The notes beneath the pieces were generated by a model. That model made no database searches. It was given only the letters and a program-made list of their open reading frames with translations, and had not been told where the DNA came from. From Pseudoscleropodium purum (Eukaryota; Streptophyta; Bryopsida; Hypnales; Brachytheciaceae), in assembly GCA_963969395.1 (NCBI GenBank), contig OZ017796.1:31052243-31116242 (forward strand): a stretch of 64,000 bases of DNA, written 5' to 3'. Of this stretch, positions 47,955-58,337 are shown one piece after another; the first letter of the stretch is position 1; each line of letters begins with the position of its first letter. The position numbers and the translations under genes are program-made.

Positions 47955-49208
47955 TTATTCGGAATCTGAATCGGACTCAAATTGTTGACCGCTGCCTCTT
48001 CTTTGTACTCCAATGAACGGACCACCTCCGTAGTTTCCGTGATATCCACTCGGTGTACCTCCTTGTCCATAATTTGAACCTCCAAAATTGGGAGGAGGAA
48101 CCGGAGTAGTAGGCTCTGATCCTCTTTCATTTAAAGCCCCGTAATAAGAGGCCCCATGATGCCCGTATGAATCACTTCTAGTTGATCCCGGATAGTATTG
48201 GGTACTTCCGTGAAGAGAACAACTATACTGCGGGGTTACATGGCTTCCTCCACTACCTCCAGAGCCTACTTGAGTGAGCGTCGTATAATATGAACCAGAT
48301 TCAGTAGGCCTACCATAGTGCGTGTTGCCATAGTTATCTGCTCCACTTTGAGAGCCAATTTCAAGAGGAGTGCCATAACGAGAACCAACTGCACTTGAAC
48401 CACCATAATGTGTGGATCCATAGCTCCCTCTTCCACCTTCATATCTATTTTGAGGATCGTAACCAAAGTATGAACCACCTCTTCCTTGTTCAAATTCTCG
48501 CGTTCCATGTTCATGTCCGTAGGACCCACCATGCCTATCTTGCTGTCCACGATCTTGAAGGCTTCTGCATGTTGCCTCTTGTATTTGTTGTTCGAATTCA
48601 ATTCGTTCTCGTTCGTCTACCCACTCGTGCCTAACTCCAAATGTGACAAGCGCTTGCATATCATCGTCATCTGTCCACGCATCTTCAGCATCTCGAAGAA
48701 CAATTGAAGGTTGTTGTAGATAACCTCGATTAGACCACTCTGGCATGCAATCACTTGTGCCCCTCCACTGTGTATCTATAATGACATCCGTGCGCGTATA
48801 GTTCTCTACATTGCGACCTGTAGCGGTACGCCAGTCCACGTCCTTGTGGAGTACAATCTCTGCCCAAACCATTGCCATAACATTATAATTAATTATATTT
48901 GGTTTGGCGCTTTTAATACCAAGAACTCGATGCACTTGTGTGTATCGTTGTTTGAAGTGCTCACTTTGGCACGTAGACATTTGTCCTTCCCAACGTGGCG
49001 CTTGGTGCTCTACACGTTCACGTCGCCAAAGTTTTTGAATGTGAGTCATTTTCACATACTTCTTGCACATTGAGCAATCCCACACTCTTGTTGGTTCTTC
49101 TTCCCATCCCGGTTCACCCACGCACAATGGATCGGCCCAAGCATCCCAATTGAACAATTGGGGTCTTCCCTTTCGATTACTTTTTTTGGATGTTCTATCT
49201 TTCGGCAT
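47955..49208 (-). CDS. Cys/His-motif protein with Gly/Ser/Tyr-rich tail (intact cargo gene)
   Basis: An uninterrupted frame of 417 aa starts at the ATG giving MPKDRTSKKS; the frame continues upstream only from TTG. The basic N terminus leads to C-x2-C at residues 45-48, then YVKMTHIQKLW and C-x3-H at 80-84, followed by HRVLGIKSAKPNIINYNVMA and KDVDW. The same module opens the gene at 52469, so it is a shared family, possibly a zinc-binding DNA-recognition domain (inference). From about residue 225 the protein is low complexity: GGSYG, GYDPQNRYEGGRGSYG, STHYGGS and similar, ending in an acidic ESDSDSE. Such tails are typical of disordered, condensate-forming RNA- or DNA-binding proteins. No known family is recognised. 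It is the only cargo gene without a stop. Confidence 0.75.
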   Translation of the reverse strand: MPKDRTSKKSNRKGRPQLFNWDAWADPLCVGEPGWEEEPTRVWDCSMCKKYVKMTHIQKLWRRERVEHQAPRWEGQMSTCQSEHFKQRYTQVHRVLGIKSAKPNIINYNVMAMVWAEIVLHKDVDWRTATGRNVENYTRTDVIIDTQWRGTSDCMPEWSNRGYLQQPSIVLRDAEDAWTDDDDMQALVTFGVRHEWVDERERIEFEQQIQEATCRSLQDRGQQDRHGGSYGHEHGTREFEQGRGGSYFGYDPQNRYEGGRGSYGSTHYGGSSAVGSRYGTPLEIGSQSGADNYGNTHYGRPTESGSYYTTLTQVGSGGSGGSHVTPQYSCSLHGSTQYYPGSTRSDSYGHHGASYYGALNERGSEPTTPVPPPNFGGSNYGQGGTPSGYHGNYGGGPFIGVQRRGSGQQFESDSDSE

Positions 49209-49433
49209 AATGAAGCCAAAGCAAAGAGAATGAAACAATTAGAAAGCTTAAGAAGCAAAATTTTGATTTAATTAATTAATTAAAATTTTACAAGCGTGAA
49301 CTTTGTGAAAATTTGTAACAATGCCACAACAATCGTTCACTCAAAGCGGAAGGGGCGCGCAGAGCTTCCAATGCACTGGTCCGCCCACTCCAAAAAAGAA
49401 CGATTGTTCGGAATGAGCCATCCGCCTCCCCAT

Positions 49434-49556
49434 ATATATATGTGGACGCCTCGAGGCGGACGTCCAGATCATGCGAACCACATCAGTCCGTGTGTCAATC
49501 GGACGGCCGTAACCGGGTGGATGGGTATCGGGGCAGACAGGGCGGACGGCTCATCT
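49434..49556. repeat. CG-rich block upstream of the Cys/His-motif gene
   Basis: This block lies 226 bp upstream of the gene's ATG. It contains GAGGCGGACGTCCAGATCAT and CAATCGGACGGCCGTAA, near-identical to the interior of the CAGGGTTGAC MITE at 43246, but with no terminal repeats. It is followed by a telo-box, AAACCCTAAACC, at 49558-49569. It likely serves as promoter. Confidence 0.7.
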
Positions 49557-49569
49557 TAAACCCTAAACC

Positions 49570-51930
49570 TAATGAAGCAAATTGTTCTTTTTTCAAAATC
49601 TAACAGTATAGATGTTTAACCCGTAAAGTTCTTTTCACTAAAAACACTTCAAAACTGCCAATAGTAGTGCAAATATCAAGTCTTAGAAGAAAAATACTTT
49701 GGGGCATATGTAACCGTAGGATCTTGTAGTAAATTAGTTGGAAAAGATGTGGAAAAAATTTTAGACAAATCCACCATTTGGATTGTAAGATATTAGATAT
49801 TGAATGTTTCATTTAAGGAAGCTACTCAATTATGTCTATTAATGAACAATTGGTAGGCTGACAAACCTAACTTAGCATGTATTTTAATATTTGTTGCAAT
49901 TGTTTTAGGATTAATATTATAACATAACACTATTATAATATTCTTATAAATGATATAGTACTAAATCATTTCAAAATCAACAACATTCAAACACAATCTA
50001 TCAATCTTGTCTTTCATACTCCTTTAATGATATATATATATATATATATATAAATATATATACATACATAAAATATATTAGATAAATCAACATGAATAAA
50101 TCAATGATTATATATTTTATAGATCAATTCTTCATCAATCAAATAAGAGTGCATGTTCAAATATAGACAAAGATGGTTTCTCCATTTGTTGCCAAAAAAT
50201 AGATAAACAAATAGAGAAAGATATGAAGTGAATGTTACTTAGAGAATTGAAAAGAAAGAAATTGAAGTACTCAATTGCATTTTATTAAATTGGAAAATTG
50301 CATGTGGATGGCATGAATTAATCTTCATAGATGCTAAATTCATACGAGTTGCATTTCAACATTTATGATTTATGCAATTGATTGAATTGAAAGCTCTTGT
50401 AATTACATTTTCAAATTTTCAATTCAATCATTCAAATTTGCAAGAGTGATTTATGATAGATTTATAACTTTAAATGTGAAAGCATTCAATGCCTTTATGC
50501 GTTTGTTCATCAATATATTAATTTTAGATAAATAATATTTTTTTTTTATAACATATGTTTAAACCATTACACTAAAAAAAAAAAAAAACTAAGAGCCAAG
50601 CCAAATAGACTAGTCAAATAAAGAGAACAAGAGAATAAGAGCCCTACGAGACAGAAAACAAAGGAAAATAAAGAAAATATCAAAAGGATTCAAAAGAAGG
50701 AACAAGATGCATTCTTGCAAGACCGTAGAATACATAATGATTTCAAAATCCAAACACAAATATATTTTCTATTTCAATGAGAGTCAAAAATGAACTACCT
50801 TGCTCTCAAAGATTGTACAATGTACACATTATACAAAATTAACATATAACAAAAAGAGTAGAAGACATCGTTTATTATGATTGAAAACTGAAATGATTTT
50901 TTTTTTCTATGTAGAATATTTTATGAAATGTAACAATGTATTTAATTATCATAGTAATTGGTAGAAATCTTTGTGCAATACATAGAAACATTTCATTCAT
51001 GTGGAGTTTTTTTCATTTATTTAGGATTAAAATTGAAGTATTATACTCTACAAAGTACAAACCAAAAACAATACCATATACCTAAATTCAAAAGTTTGCA
51101 ATTGTTTTGTGAATTCATTTTGAAAACTCAAACAAAGAAATATTTTATAATCAATATCTTGTTCATTTGAATCATTTCAAAAATCAAATTCCGAATTCAA
51201 TTCCTATTTATAATAGAAATTATATTTGTCAATTTTTTAGATCTTTAAACAATGAACCCTCTTTTTTAAAATTAATATTAAAAAACATCTGAAATAAGAA
51301 TATTGGAATTACCCTTCAAAATAAATATAGCACATGTATAAGTGTGTAATGTATTCTACTCCACCAACTCAAGTAACAAATTTTTCTATGTTTTTAAGGA
51401 AAAATATAGCCATACATGATTTGAAAGTTAAAACATTGATTCTTTTTCTTTGTTTTCAAATCTAATCAGAATTTCATTAAAAAATATGAAAGACTCGATG
51501 TTCATTTGAAGATCGTGATGCACTTTTAATGAGAAATCATAACCTTTCATTAAATATCATGAGGTTGAAATTCATTAAACTGTTATTCTAATTATGTATT
51601 GGGGCCTTTTTTTAAAATTTCATTTGCTTACAATGAAAAAGGAATTGATTATTTCTGCAAAACATTTGATTTTCTAATGAACTTTAAAAAAATCCCCACC
51701 ATCTTCAGATCTTTTCAAAACCTATTTAGAGGGATAATATCAATAAATAATCCAAACATATTCAACTTAACCACATTCCCCTCATTCGTAAAACAATTTA
51801 GGGGAGAAAAGAAAAAGTTTAGGATAATTAGGGTATAGGGTTTAGGGTTTACATTTAAAAAAAAAAAAAATGATAAATCAATTATATTGATCCTCATTTA
51901 GCAGTGATTATTAGGCTGTTTTATTTTTGA
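49570..51930. other. AT-rich core of the large element
   Basis: There are 2.4 kb without a supported gene. A (TA)n run lies at about 50030-50052 and poly-A at 50572-50587. If a transposase gene was ever present it could have decayed here, but no motif survives to show it. At 51838-51852 two telomere-type TTTAGGG units occur (telo-box). Confidence 0.5.
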
Positions 51931-51964
51931 AATGTTACCACTCTTTTTGAATAATAATGGCCTC

Positions 51965-52255
51965 ATAGGATGCACCAATGGACAACTGGGCGGACGCCGT
52001 CAGCGGTCAGTGTTTAAGTGGGGCGGTTGGCGTGTCCAAAGCGCGGACGGCGTCGGAAGGCGGACAGTGCGGACAGTCCGAGCAGACGCGCCGGTCGGAC
52101 GCGCCAGTCGGACGGGGCAGTCGGTCAGGGCGGTCGGACAGGGCGGTTGGACGGCGCGTCCGCTGCCGAAGCGGACGTTGTCAGTCCGCGCAGCGGACGC
52201 GAGGTTCGGGCCGCTTCGCGCGGTCCGGGGCAGGTCCGGCGGCGGACGGCTATAA
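51965..52255. repeat. CG-rich block upstream of the RING/coiled-coil gene
   Basis: About 290 bp rich in GCGGACG, GTCGGAC and CGGTCGGACGGGGCAG-type words ends 214 bp before the ATG at 52469. Its spacing from the start is like that of the blocks at 46932 and 49434. Overlapping frames here are artefacts of composition. Confidence 0.72.
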
Positions 52256-52468
52256 GGGTGGAGTGACTTTCATTTCTTCTCACTTCAATTCTCCTTCGGT
52301 ACCAAGTTGGATGTGCTACTATTGCTTTATGCGCTAGTTGCTCCTACGGGGTGGAGAGTTGGGGTCCTCTATCTTTTGTTATTGTGTTACGGTTGATGCC
52401 ATCACTTTTGACTATCACGTGAGATTTTTTTATTCACTTCAATTGGTTATTGAATCCAATTGACAATC

Positions 52469-55400
52469 ATGAACGGCGAAGGTGATCGAAATATGGATGG
52501 GGTGACTCCGGGAAGCGAAGCCAAGAAAAAGAGCAAAGTGAAGGGGGCTACGCATGACCTTCGGCTTGACATTTTAAATGACCCTACAATTAAAGCAGAG
52601 AGCGGGTGGGAAGATGAAGATGTGGAGTATTGGACATAAAAAATGTGCAGGACCTATGTTAAAATGTACCACATTGACAAGTTGTGGCCTCAAGAGTCGC
52701 ACACGAGTCATACACGGGATTTTTGTTGTAAACCATGGACTTGCAACAACAAACATTTTGTCCATCGATCTGAGGAGGTGTGGCGTGTTCTATTCGGAAA
52801 CAAGCACAGAAGTAAAGGCTATATTAATTATAGCGTGGCGTGTATGGTTTACGCGAAACTTATATTAGAGCGCAAGATCGATTGGAGCACGTTTCCGATG
52901 ACAACAGCTTGCCCACTTCTACTTGAAGCCAATCAAAAGGACATTCCCGACTTGTACAATTCAGAGGGAGAAACAGAAAAAGTATTAAAAAATACTATTG
53001 AGGTGAAAACGGATGGTGTGGAGAAAGCCTCAAATGTTGAAGAATTACGGTCTGTACAATCTCCAACAAAAGAAATCAATGAAAGCTCTTCGAAAAATGT
53101 GGGGAAAGATGTGGAGAAAGATGTAGAGGCGCAGGAGGGTGAAGTCTTTTCCACAACTCCAACGCGTTTAACCTTTACACCAAATGTTGCAGCACAAACG
53201 CAAACGGAGTTTGTAAACCAAGGCAAGGTTTGCACGGAACGCGAGGAAACTTCAAAAAGTAAAGTAGACGAAGTCTTGGCGGAGAAAGTGGCAAAGGCTA
53301 ATGCTACAATTGATAGTCTGATAGCCAACAATTGTTTTGATAGTTTAGTCTACAAATCTTCGCCTGTGCATCAAGGCGTTGAATCTAGTCCAACGTTAAG
53401 TTTAGAAGACAAAGTACATACGCCTCGTGGACAAGGTGTGACGATTGATAATATATCCTCATTATGGAGTTCCGAGCGTAAAAGGCGGGCGGAGGAGTTT
53501 CCATTTACAACGGCATTGCCAAGTCCTCCAGATCGAACCTTGCAAGACATGTTCAATCCAAAACAATTGAAAAATCTTTTGAAGCTCTCGGTTCAATTTG
53601 CTAACCTTCATGAAGAAATAGGCGGATCGTCTAATCCCGATGATGGTGCTACTGCTGTTCCAATGAGTCTACTTGCAGATCCAAAGAACGTTGCACATAT
53701 ACTTGATACAGCTTTCAAGATGACGATGTCAGCTAAATTTTTAGCGAAAGTTGCTCCGACTTTTATGAATTTGGCCAAGGAGTTTTCTTTCATGGCACTA
53801 GAGATGTTGGAAGGTACTATAGCATTTCAGAATCTCATGAAGACTTTCGGACCACTTTTCGAAGAAAGAGATGTTTACATACTACAATTGGTGGAATATG
53901 AGAAGAAAATTGCTGACCTTGGAGGAGTGGAAGCAAGGTGCAAAGTGTTGGAGTTGAAATTAAAGACTTCAGAGAGTGAGGTTGAACATTTAAATCAACA
54001 ATCATCGAGGCAAATGGAAGAGTTGATGAAGATGCGTAAACGGATTGCAGAATTGCAAGGGACCTCCAAAAATTTAAGTGAGGTTGCAATCTCACCAATG
54101 ATTGTACTCGGAGACAGTCAAAAGACTCAAGAGAGTGAAGATAAGCTCTCTCTTCCTTTTGATAAGGCCGAAGCAAGCGACAACCCTGCTATTGTGAATG
54201 TACAAGAAAGTCACGATATGAGCATGTTAAAAGCGACACAACAACCATCAATGGAAAAGCTTTCATCCGTTTACGTAAATGTGGAGACGCAAACGGAGAG
54301 TTGTGACTTTAAAGAGTTGAAGCATAAATTAGAGGAGGCAATTGAAGCAAAAGGAATCGTTGAATCCAAGTTGAATCGATTGCAATTGTGCTTGGATTTG
54401 AAGAAGTTTATGCCATCTAGCGGCTTGGAGTCTCGATGGTTAGCATGAGTACAAAGACTCCAAGACAGACCCTTTGTAGTATCTCGAGCAATGGCAGGTC
54501 TTCAAACATTGGCAATGGAGTCGAATGAAAATTGCGATGCCATTCAAAGCTCTTTGAGTTGGTTCAAGACTATGTTTGACCAACATCCTTTTAAGGGATA
54601 TACGGAAATCACATGTTGAGGAGACATGGATGCCATGTTTGAGCGGTTAAACCACACAAAGAAGGACTAAGCTCCACCCATCAATTGGGCCTTGGAAGTA
54701 GAGGAAGGATGGGTCCCTTACAACACACTTTCAGCACACATCAATGTGAAAGACAAGCGAGTGGTGCATGCTTGTGATCTAGCCTCTCCAATCTTGGATG
54801 GTTGTTGTAGCCTTTGCCAAGGCCTCTTTGGACTGGAAGGTGCGGTAACTATGGGCCAATGTCGCCACACTTTTCATGTCACTTGCATTGTGAAAGCATC
54901 ACTCATTCGTTCGGTGTGTACCGAGTGTCGTAGTCCATTGAGTGCTAGGTTCTACGAAATGTTTGGTATCTTGGAAGCTATGCCTCCAGGCCACAAGTAC
55001 AATCGTTGGAATCTTCCTCTTGATCAAGCGCCGTACAAATTCCAAAATTATCAACATTGGGGGAAGCCAATCCGATGGAATGCAAATGAACAGAGGCATG
55101 ATTTGTACGAGGAATCTCAGCAACCATTGGATTTGGATGTGTGGATGATTCACAATAGAGAGGTGGAATTGCGGGCTCGAGGAATCGTAGATGATGCGGC
55201 CCATGAAATGTTTTGTTGCAACATGAGGGGACATTGGAGCTTGCAACACGAAAAGTTCTTTCGTTTTCCAGATAAAAAAGTAGAGAGAGGACCAAAAGAC
55301 AATTGGGTAGAGGTGAACCATGGAAAAGAGTTCGATAAGCAGTATAAGGCATACGACCACACCCTTGTAGGTAGGGCCCTTTTATTGTCGAAATTGGAAG

Positions 55401-55867
55401 AGGCTGCAAAAGTTCGTGCTGTCTACGATACAAATGGACTAACAAGCACAGGACATTCATCTGTAGATGTGGCAGCAGCATTTGATAGGCGCATTGGCGA
55501 TATTATAGGGCATTGGAAGGCTTTCCTATTGGATGGAGACTGCCTCACAGTATGGCAAGGGAAAGGAGATGATGAAGTTGTTTAAGTGATGGTAGATCGT
55601 GTAGAGAGCAACTTGAGAACCTTGAAGGCAGACGAAGTCGATTTATCACCGAAAAGAAAACAAAAAAAGAAACGTGAAGAGGACGATGACTTCTCTCCGG
55701 AAACCAAGAAACAATTTCATAAGGCGGACATTGAAGTTCAATCTGGAAGGCGAATAGTCCGTCCAAGTCAACAATGGTCAACTCGTCAATCATCTGTTAA
55801 ACTCCTTGGTACAACAGATTTTCCTTTTGTTTTAGGAGAAGGTAGTGGTCCATCCGGTGGAAAGTAG
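52469..55867 (+). pseudogene. Cys/His module + coiled coil + RING-H2 gene broken by five in-frame stops
   Basis: A single frame of 1,133 codons runs from ATG (MNGEGDRNMDGVTPG) to a TAG at 55865, interrupted by TAA 52637, TGA 54446, TGA 54617, TAA 54668 and TAA 55583, with no frameshift. The N-terminal part (KKKSKVKGATH, GWEDEDVEYW, YVKMYHIDKLW, CNNKHF, YINYSVACMVYA, KIDW) is collinear with the intact gene at 47955-49208; the first stop falls where that gene has the first Cys of C-x2-C. A long acidic Ser/Thr/Glu-rich linker follows, then a coiled coil (about 53880-54070). A RING-H2 finger (C-x2-C-x14-C-x-H-x2-H-x2-C-x10-C-x2-C, about 54800-54940) suggests an E3 ubiquitin ligase. The lysine-rich tail KRKQKKKREEDDDF looks like a nuclear signal. 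Confidence 0.75.
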
Positions 55868-56162
55868 GATTTGAGGAGAATTTTATTTTTTAAAAACAAT
55901 GGTCCTTTCATTGTTTAAAAACAAAAAAGAATGTGAAAGATTTAGATCTTAAAAAGATCGTATAGGATTCAATAGTGATATTGGAACTATGTTTTCATGT
56001 ATTTTGTTTATACATATATATTTATATATAAAGATGCTATATTTTCATTTGCGTATAAAAATATTTTTATACGTACATCTTATTTTACGTGGATGCATTC
56101 ATTTTTGATTGTGTAACATTCAAATTACATAACAATATAAAATTTTCTAATGACTAATGGCA
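55868..56162. other. 3' flank of the RING gene
   Basis: An AT-rich stretch with TATATATTTATATATA-like sequence follows the terminal stop and presumably holds the polyadenylation region. Nothing else is seen before the CG-rich right end of the element. Confidence 0.4.
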
Positions 56163-56335
56163 ATGCGAAGTCCGCCCCGTCTGGTCTATACGCCCGACTG
56201 CCCCGCCCGTCCGCCCCGGCCTTCACGTCCGCCTTCCGACGGTGGGAAGGACGTTGCGTCCGCTAGCGTCCGTGCGTCCGAACGTCTAGAAAACGGATGC
56301 TATTTTGGGACGGACGTTAAGATTCGTCAACCCTA
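56163..56335. repeat. CG-rich right terminal block of the large element
   Basis: It contains TTCCGACGGTGGGAAGGACG, CGTCCGCTAGCGTCCG and GGATGCTATTTTGG, and ends ATTCGTCAACCCTA. It aligns base for base with the right ends of the small MITEs. Target duplication CTTTGAAC follows at 56336-56343. Confidence 0.88.
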
Positions 56336-56801
56336 CTTTGAACATGTTTTTGGAAATTTTTTGTTTGAGAAGACTATGCATTTCTATTAGAAGAGGTAGC
56401 ATATCAAATTAAATGATGTTACTCTTCAAAGAAAGTACTTGATAGTAATAAAGTCCACCAAAATTGTATATAAGATGTATATTCAAGATTCAATCTCACA
56501 TTCTCACCTATTGAGTTAATTTAAAAAAAATTCAAATGATTCAAATGAAGTAAATTTTTTGATTCTATAGGAAGCTTACTTTTGAATTTCAAGTTCATTT
56601 AATCATTTTTGTGATATCTATAGAACAAAACAATGTCCTTATTGATAGTATTGACAAAAAATATGTCTTGATAGGTATTTTTTGCAATCACCTTATAATC
56701 TATGCTAATAGTTTAGTTAGTTTTTTCAACTTTGTATTCTATAATATTAATGTCAATTTTTCAAATCTCTACTATAGATTGTAGTACCATTAATAGTAGT
56801 C

Positions 56802-57093
56802 CATGGTTGTCATAGTGGACGGACGTCCGATTCGCCCATCCATTAGAGGTCCCGCCCGTCCGATACAGTCAACACATAGTTGACTTTCTGATAACGGAAA
56901 AATAGGCCACGTGGATGCCATGTGGATTAAGGAACATGCTGACCGCAGACGAGATCGTTAGGGCGCAGACGAAATCGTTAGGGTGCGGATGAGGTGACGT
57001 GTCATTCCGCAAAATTGCACAAGTTACAAAATTAAAGCCGTCCGGACCGTCCATCCGTCCGATGATCCTAACTCACCCGTTATGACAACCGTG
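56802..57093. mobile_element. hAT-type MITE, CATGGTTGTCAT family, copy 5
   Basis: It runs from CATGGTTGTCATAGTGG to TATGACAACCGTG, with a perfect 8-bp duplication TAGTAGTC. The duplicated locus in copy A reads ACTATAGTACTAGAATAG, then TTCTAAT, with no insertion. A tandem GCAGACGARATCGTTAGGG run corresponds to the 20-bp repeat of copy 1. Confidence 0.95.
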
Positions 57094-57621
57094 TAGTAGT
57101 CCTAATTTTTAGAGCATTAATCTCTTTAGAAGCTTAGTAAAAGACGAAGTGTAGAACTAGAGTTTATTTGGCAAATTAAATTATGACTTCAAAAAAAGAA
57201 TCTTCTTTAAACATCAAGATAATAGAATGATCATTCTTTCAAAAGTTTTATTTTTCTTTCTATCCCTAATTTCCTATATAAATAAATCCATTAAGTATAA
57301 ATTGAGTATAGAGTGATGAAGCAATTCTCATCATTGAAGATTAACATAAAATGCTTTTTCAACATAGTTAAGCCCTAGAATCTTAGATGAACTTCAGCGG
57401 TACTCTTGTATTTGTGTACAACTTCAGCGGTAGCTTTTAATGTCTTAAGGGATAACTTGCTTACATGAACGACACAATTTAAAGAACTGCATACTCCATC
57501 ATGCCATCACAACTTCATGATTAATATCGTGACGGTACCCTTCTTCAACAGTTGAAGACAGATGGATTTCTCGCAATGCAGGGTGCAAGGTCGGTCCGAC
57601 GACATCGAAACTGGGAAAACT

Positions 57622-57966
57622 CACTACAAGAGAATGTAGAGTTTGCAATACTTTTTGCAATGGTTTTGCAATGCCCATGAATTTTGTTTCAATGACTTTG
57701 CAAAGGTCTAAAATGAAGTATTGCACTATGTTTGCAGTGGTTTAAAATTTGCAACAGTTTGCCCTAAAAATATAATAGCATGGATTCAGTGTGCAATACT
57801 TTTATATTGAATTAAGCACAACTTATTAGCAACGGTTTCGCAATGCATTATTTCTTTTTCGAGTTAAAAAGTAAACTCAAACTAAGCTCCGTTACACATT
57901 GTACCTTTGCAAACCCATTGCAAACGCCTAGCTATTGTGTCGCAGTCACTGCTTTCTGTTGTAGTG
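57622..57966. mobile_element. CACTA MITE, CACTACAAGA type, 345 bp
   Basis: It starts CACTACAAGAGAATGTAG and ends TTCTGTTGTAGTG with a 3-bp duplication ACT. It is absent from the matching place in copy A (near 33610). TTGCAATG-type words recur inside in both orientations. The ends resemble the 1.69-kb CACTA element (CACTACAAGAAAA) more than the CACTAGTGCAGAA family. Confidence 0.88.
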
Positions 57967-58337
57967 ACTACTTGTTGTAGTGACTACTGGAGGACCCTCT
58001 CATTTGAACTTCGAACATGTACACGAACAATAATAGTTACGTTCTTAACTGTCTTTAGAAGACATCTAAATTAAGAGCATTAGTCTGAACAAAATTACAA
58101 ACAATACGTAACATTGTCTCAACTGTCAACTACTGTATAACAATGTTGCGCTCCAGCAGGCCAGGAATACGAACAGTCAGGACTCCTCGCAGGACTCTCT
58201 CATCTAAACTACTGGCATTGCAAACGCGAACTGAAATATATTCTCAAGTGCGGCAAGTCCTGACAAAGAAGTGATCGGATTAACAAGATCGATGAATAGT
58301 AGGAACTAGCTCCTGAAAGTCCATCTAGAGTTCCGTG

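Larger units (their letters stand above)
44672..56335. mobile_element. Large hAT-type element, 11.66 kb, with gene cargo
   Basis: The left end CAGGGTTGACACGACGTCC matches the small MITE at 29308 for about 90 bp. The right end (56163-56335) matches that MITE's other end, finishing GTCAACCCTA (last base G to A). The 8 bp before the left end (44664-44671) and after the right end (56336-56343) are both CTTTGAAC, the target duplication expected for hAT. Inside are three genes (two minus, one plus) and about 6 kb of AT-rich DNA. I found no hAT transposase (no BED finger, no C-terminal dimerisation motif), so movement would need a helper unless a cargo protein has that role. Confidence 0.85.

Noticed and set aside
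49570..51930. A hidden hAT transposase in the large element's core
   Set aside because: I looked for a BED-type finger and the C-terminal dimerisation region and saw only short AT-driven frames. A profile search could still find a decayed one.
51932..52337. Three overlapping Arg/Gly-rich frames
   Set aside because: Same cause: the CG-rich block before the RING gene.
54899..55481. Minus-strand frames of 153 and 167 codons opposite the RING part
   Set aside because: The plus-strand frame has a full RING-H2 cysteine/histidine pattern and is in phase with upstream sequence; the antisense frames have no motif.
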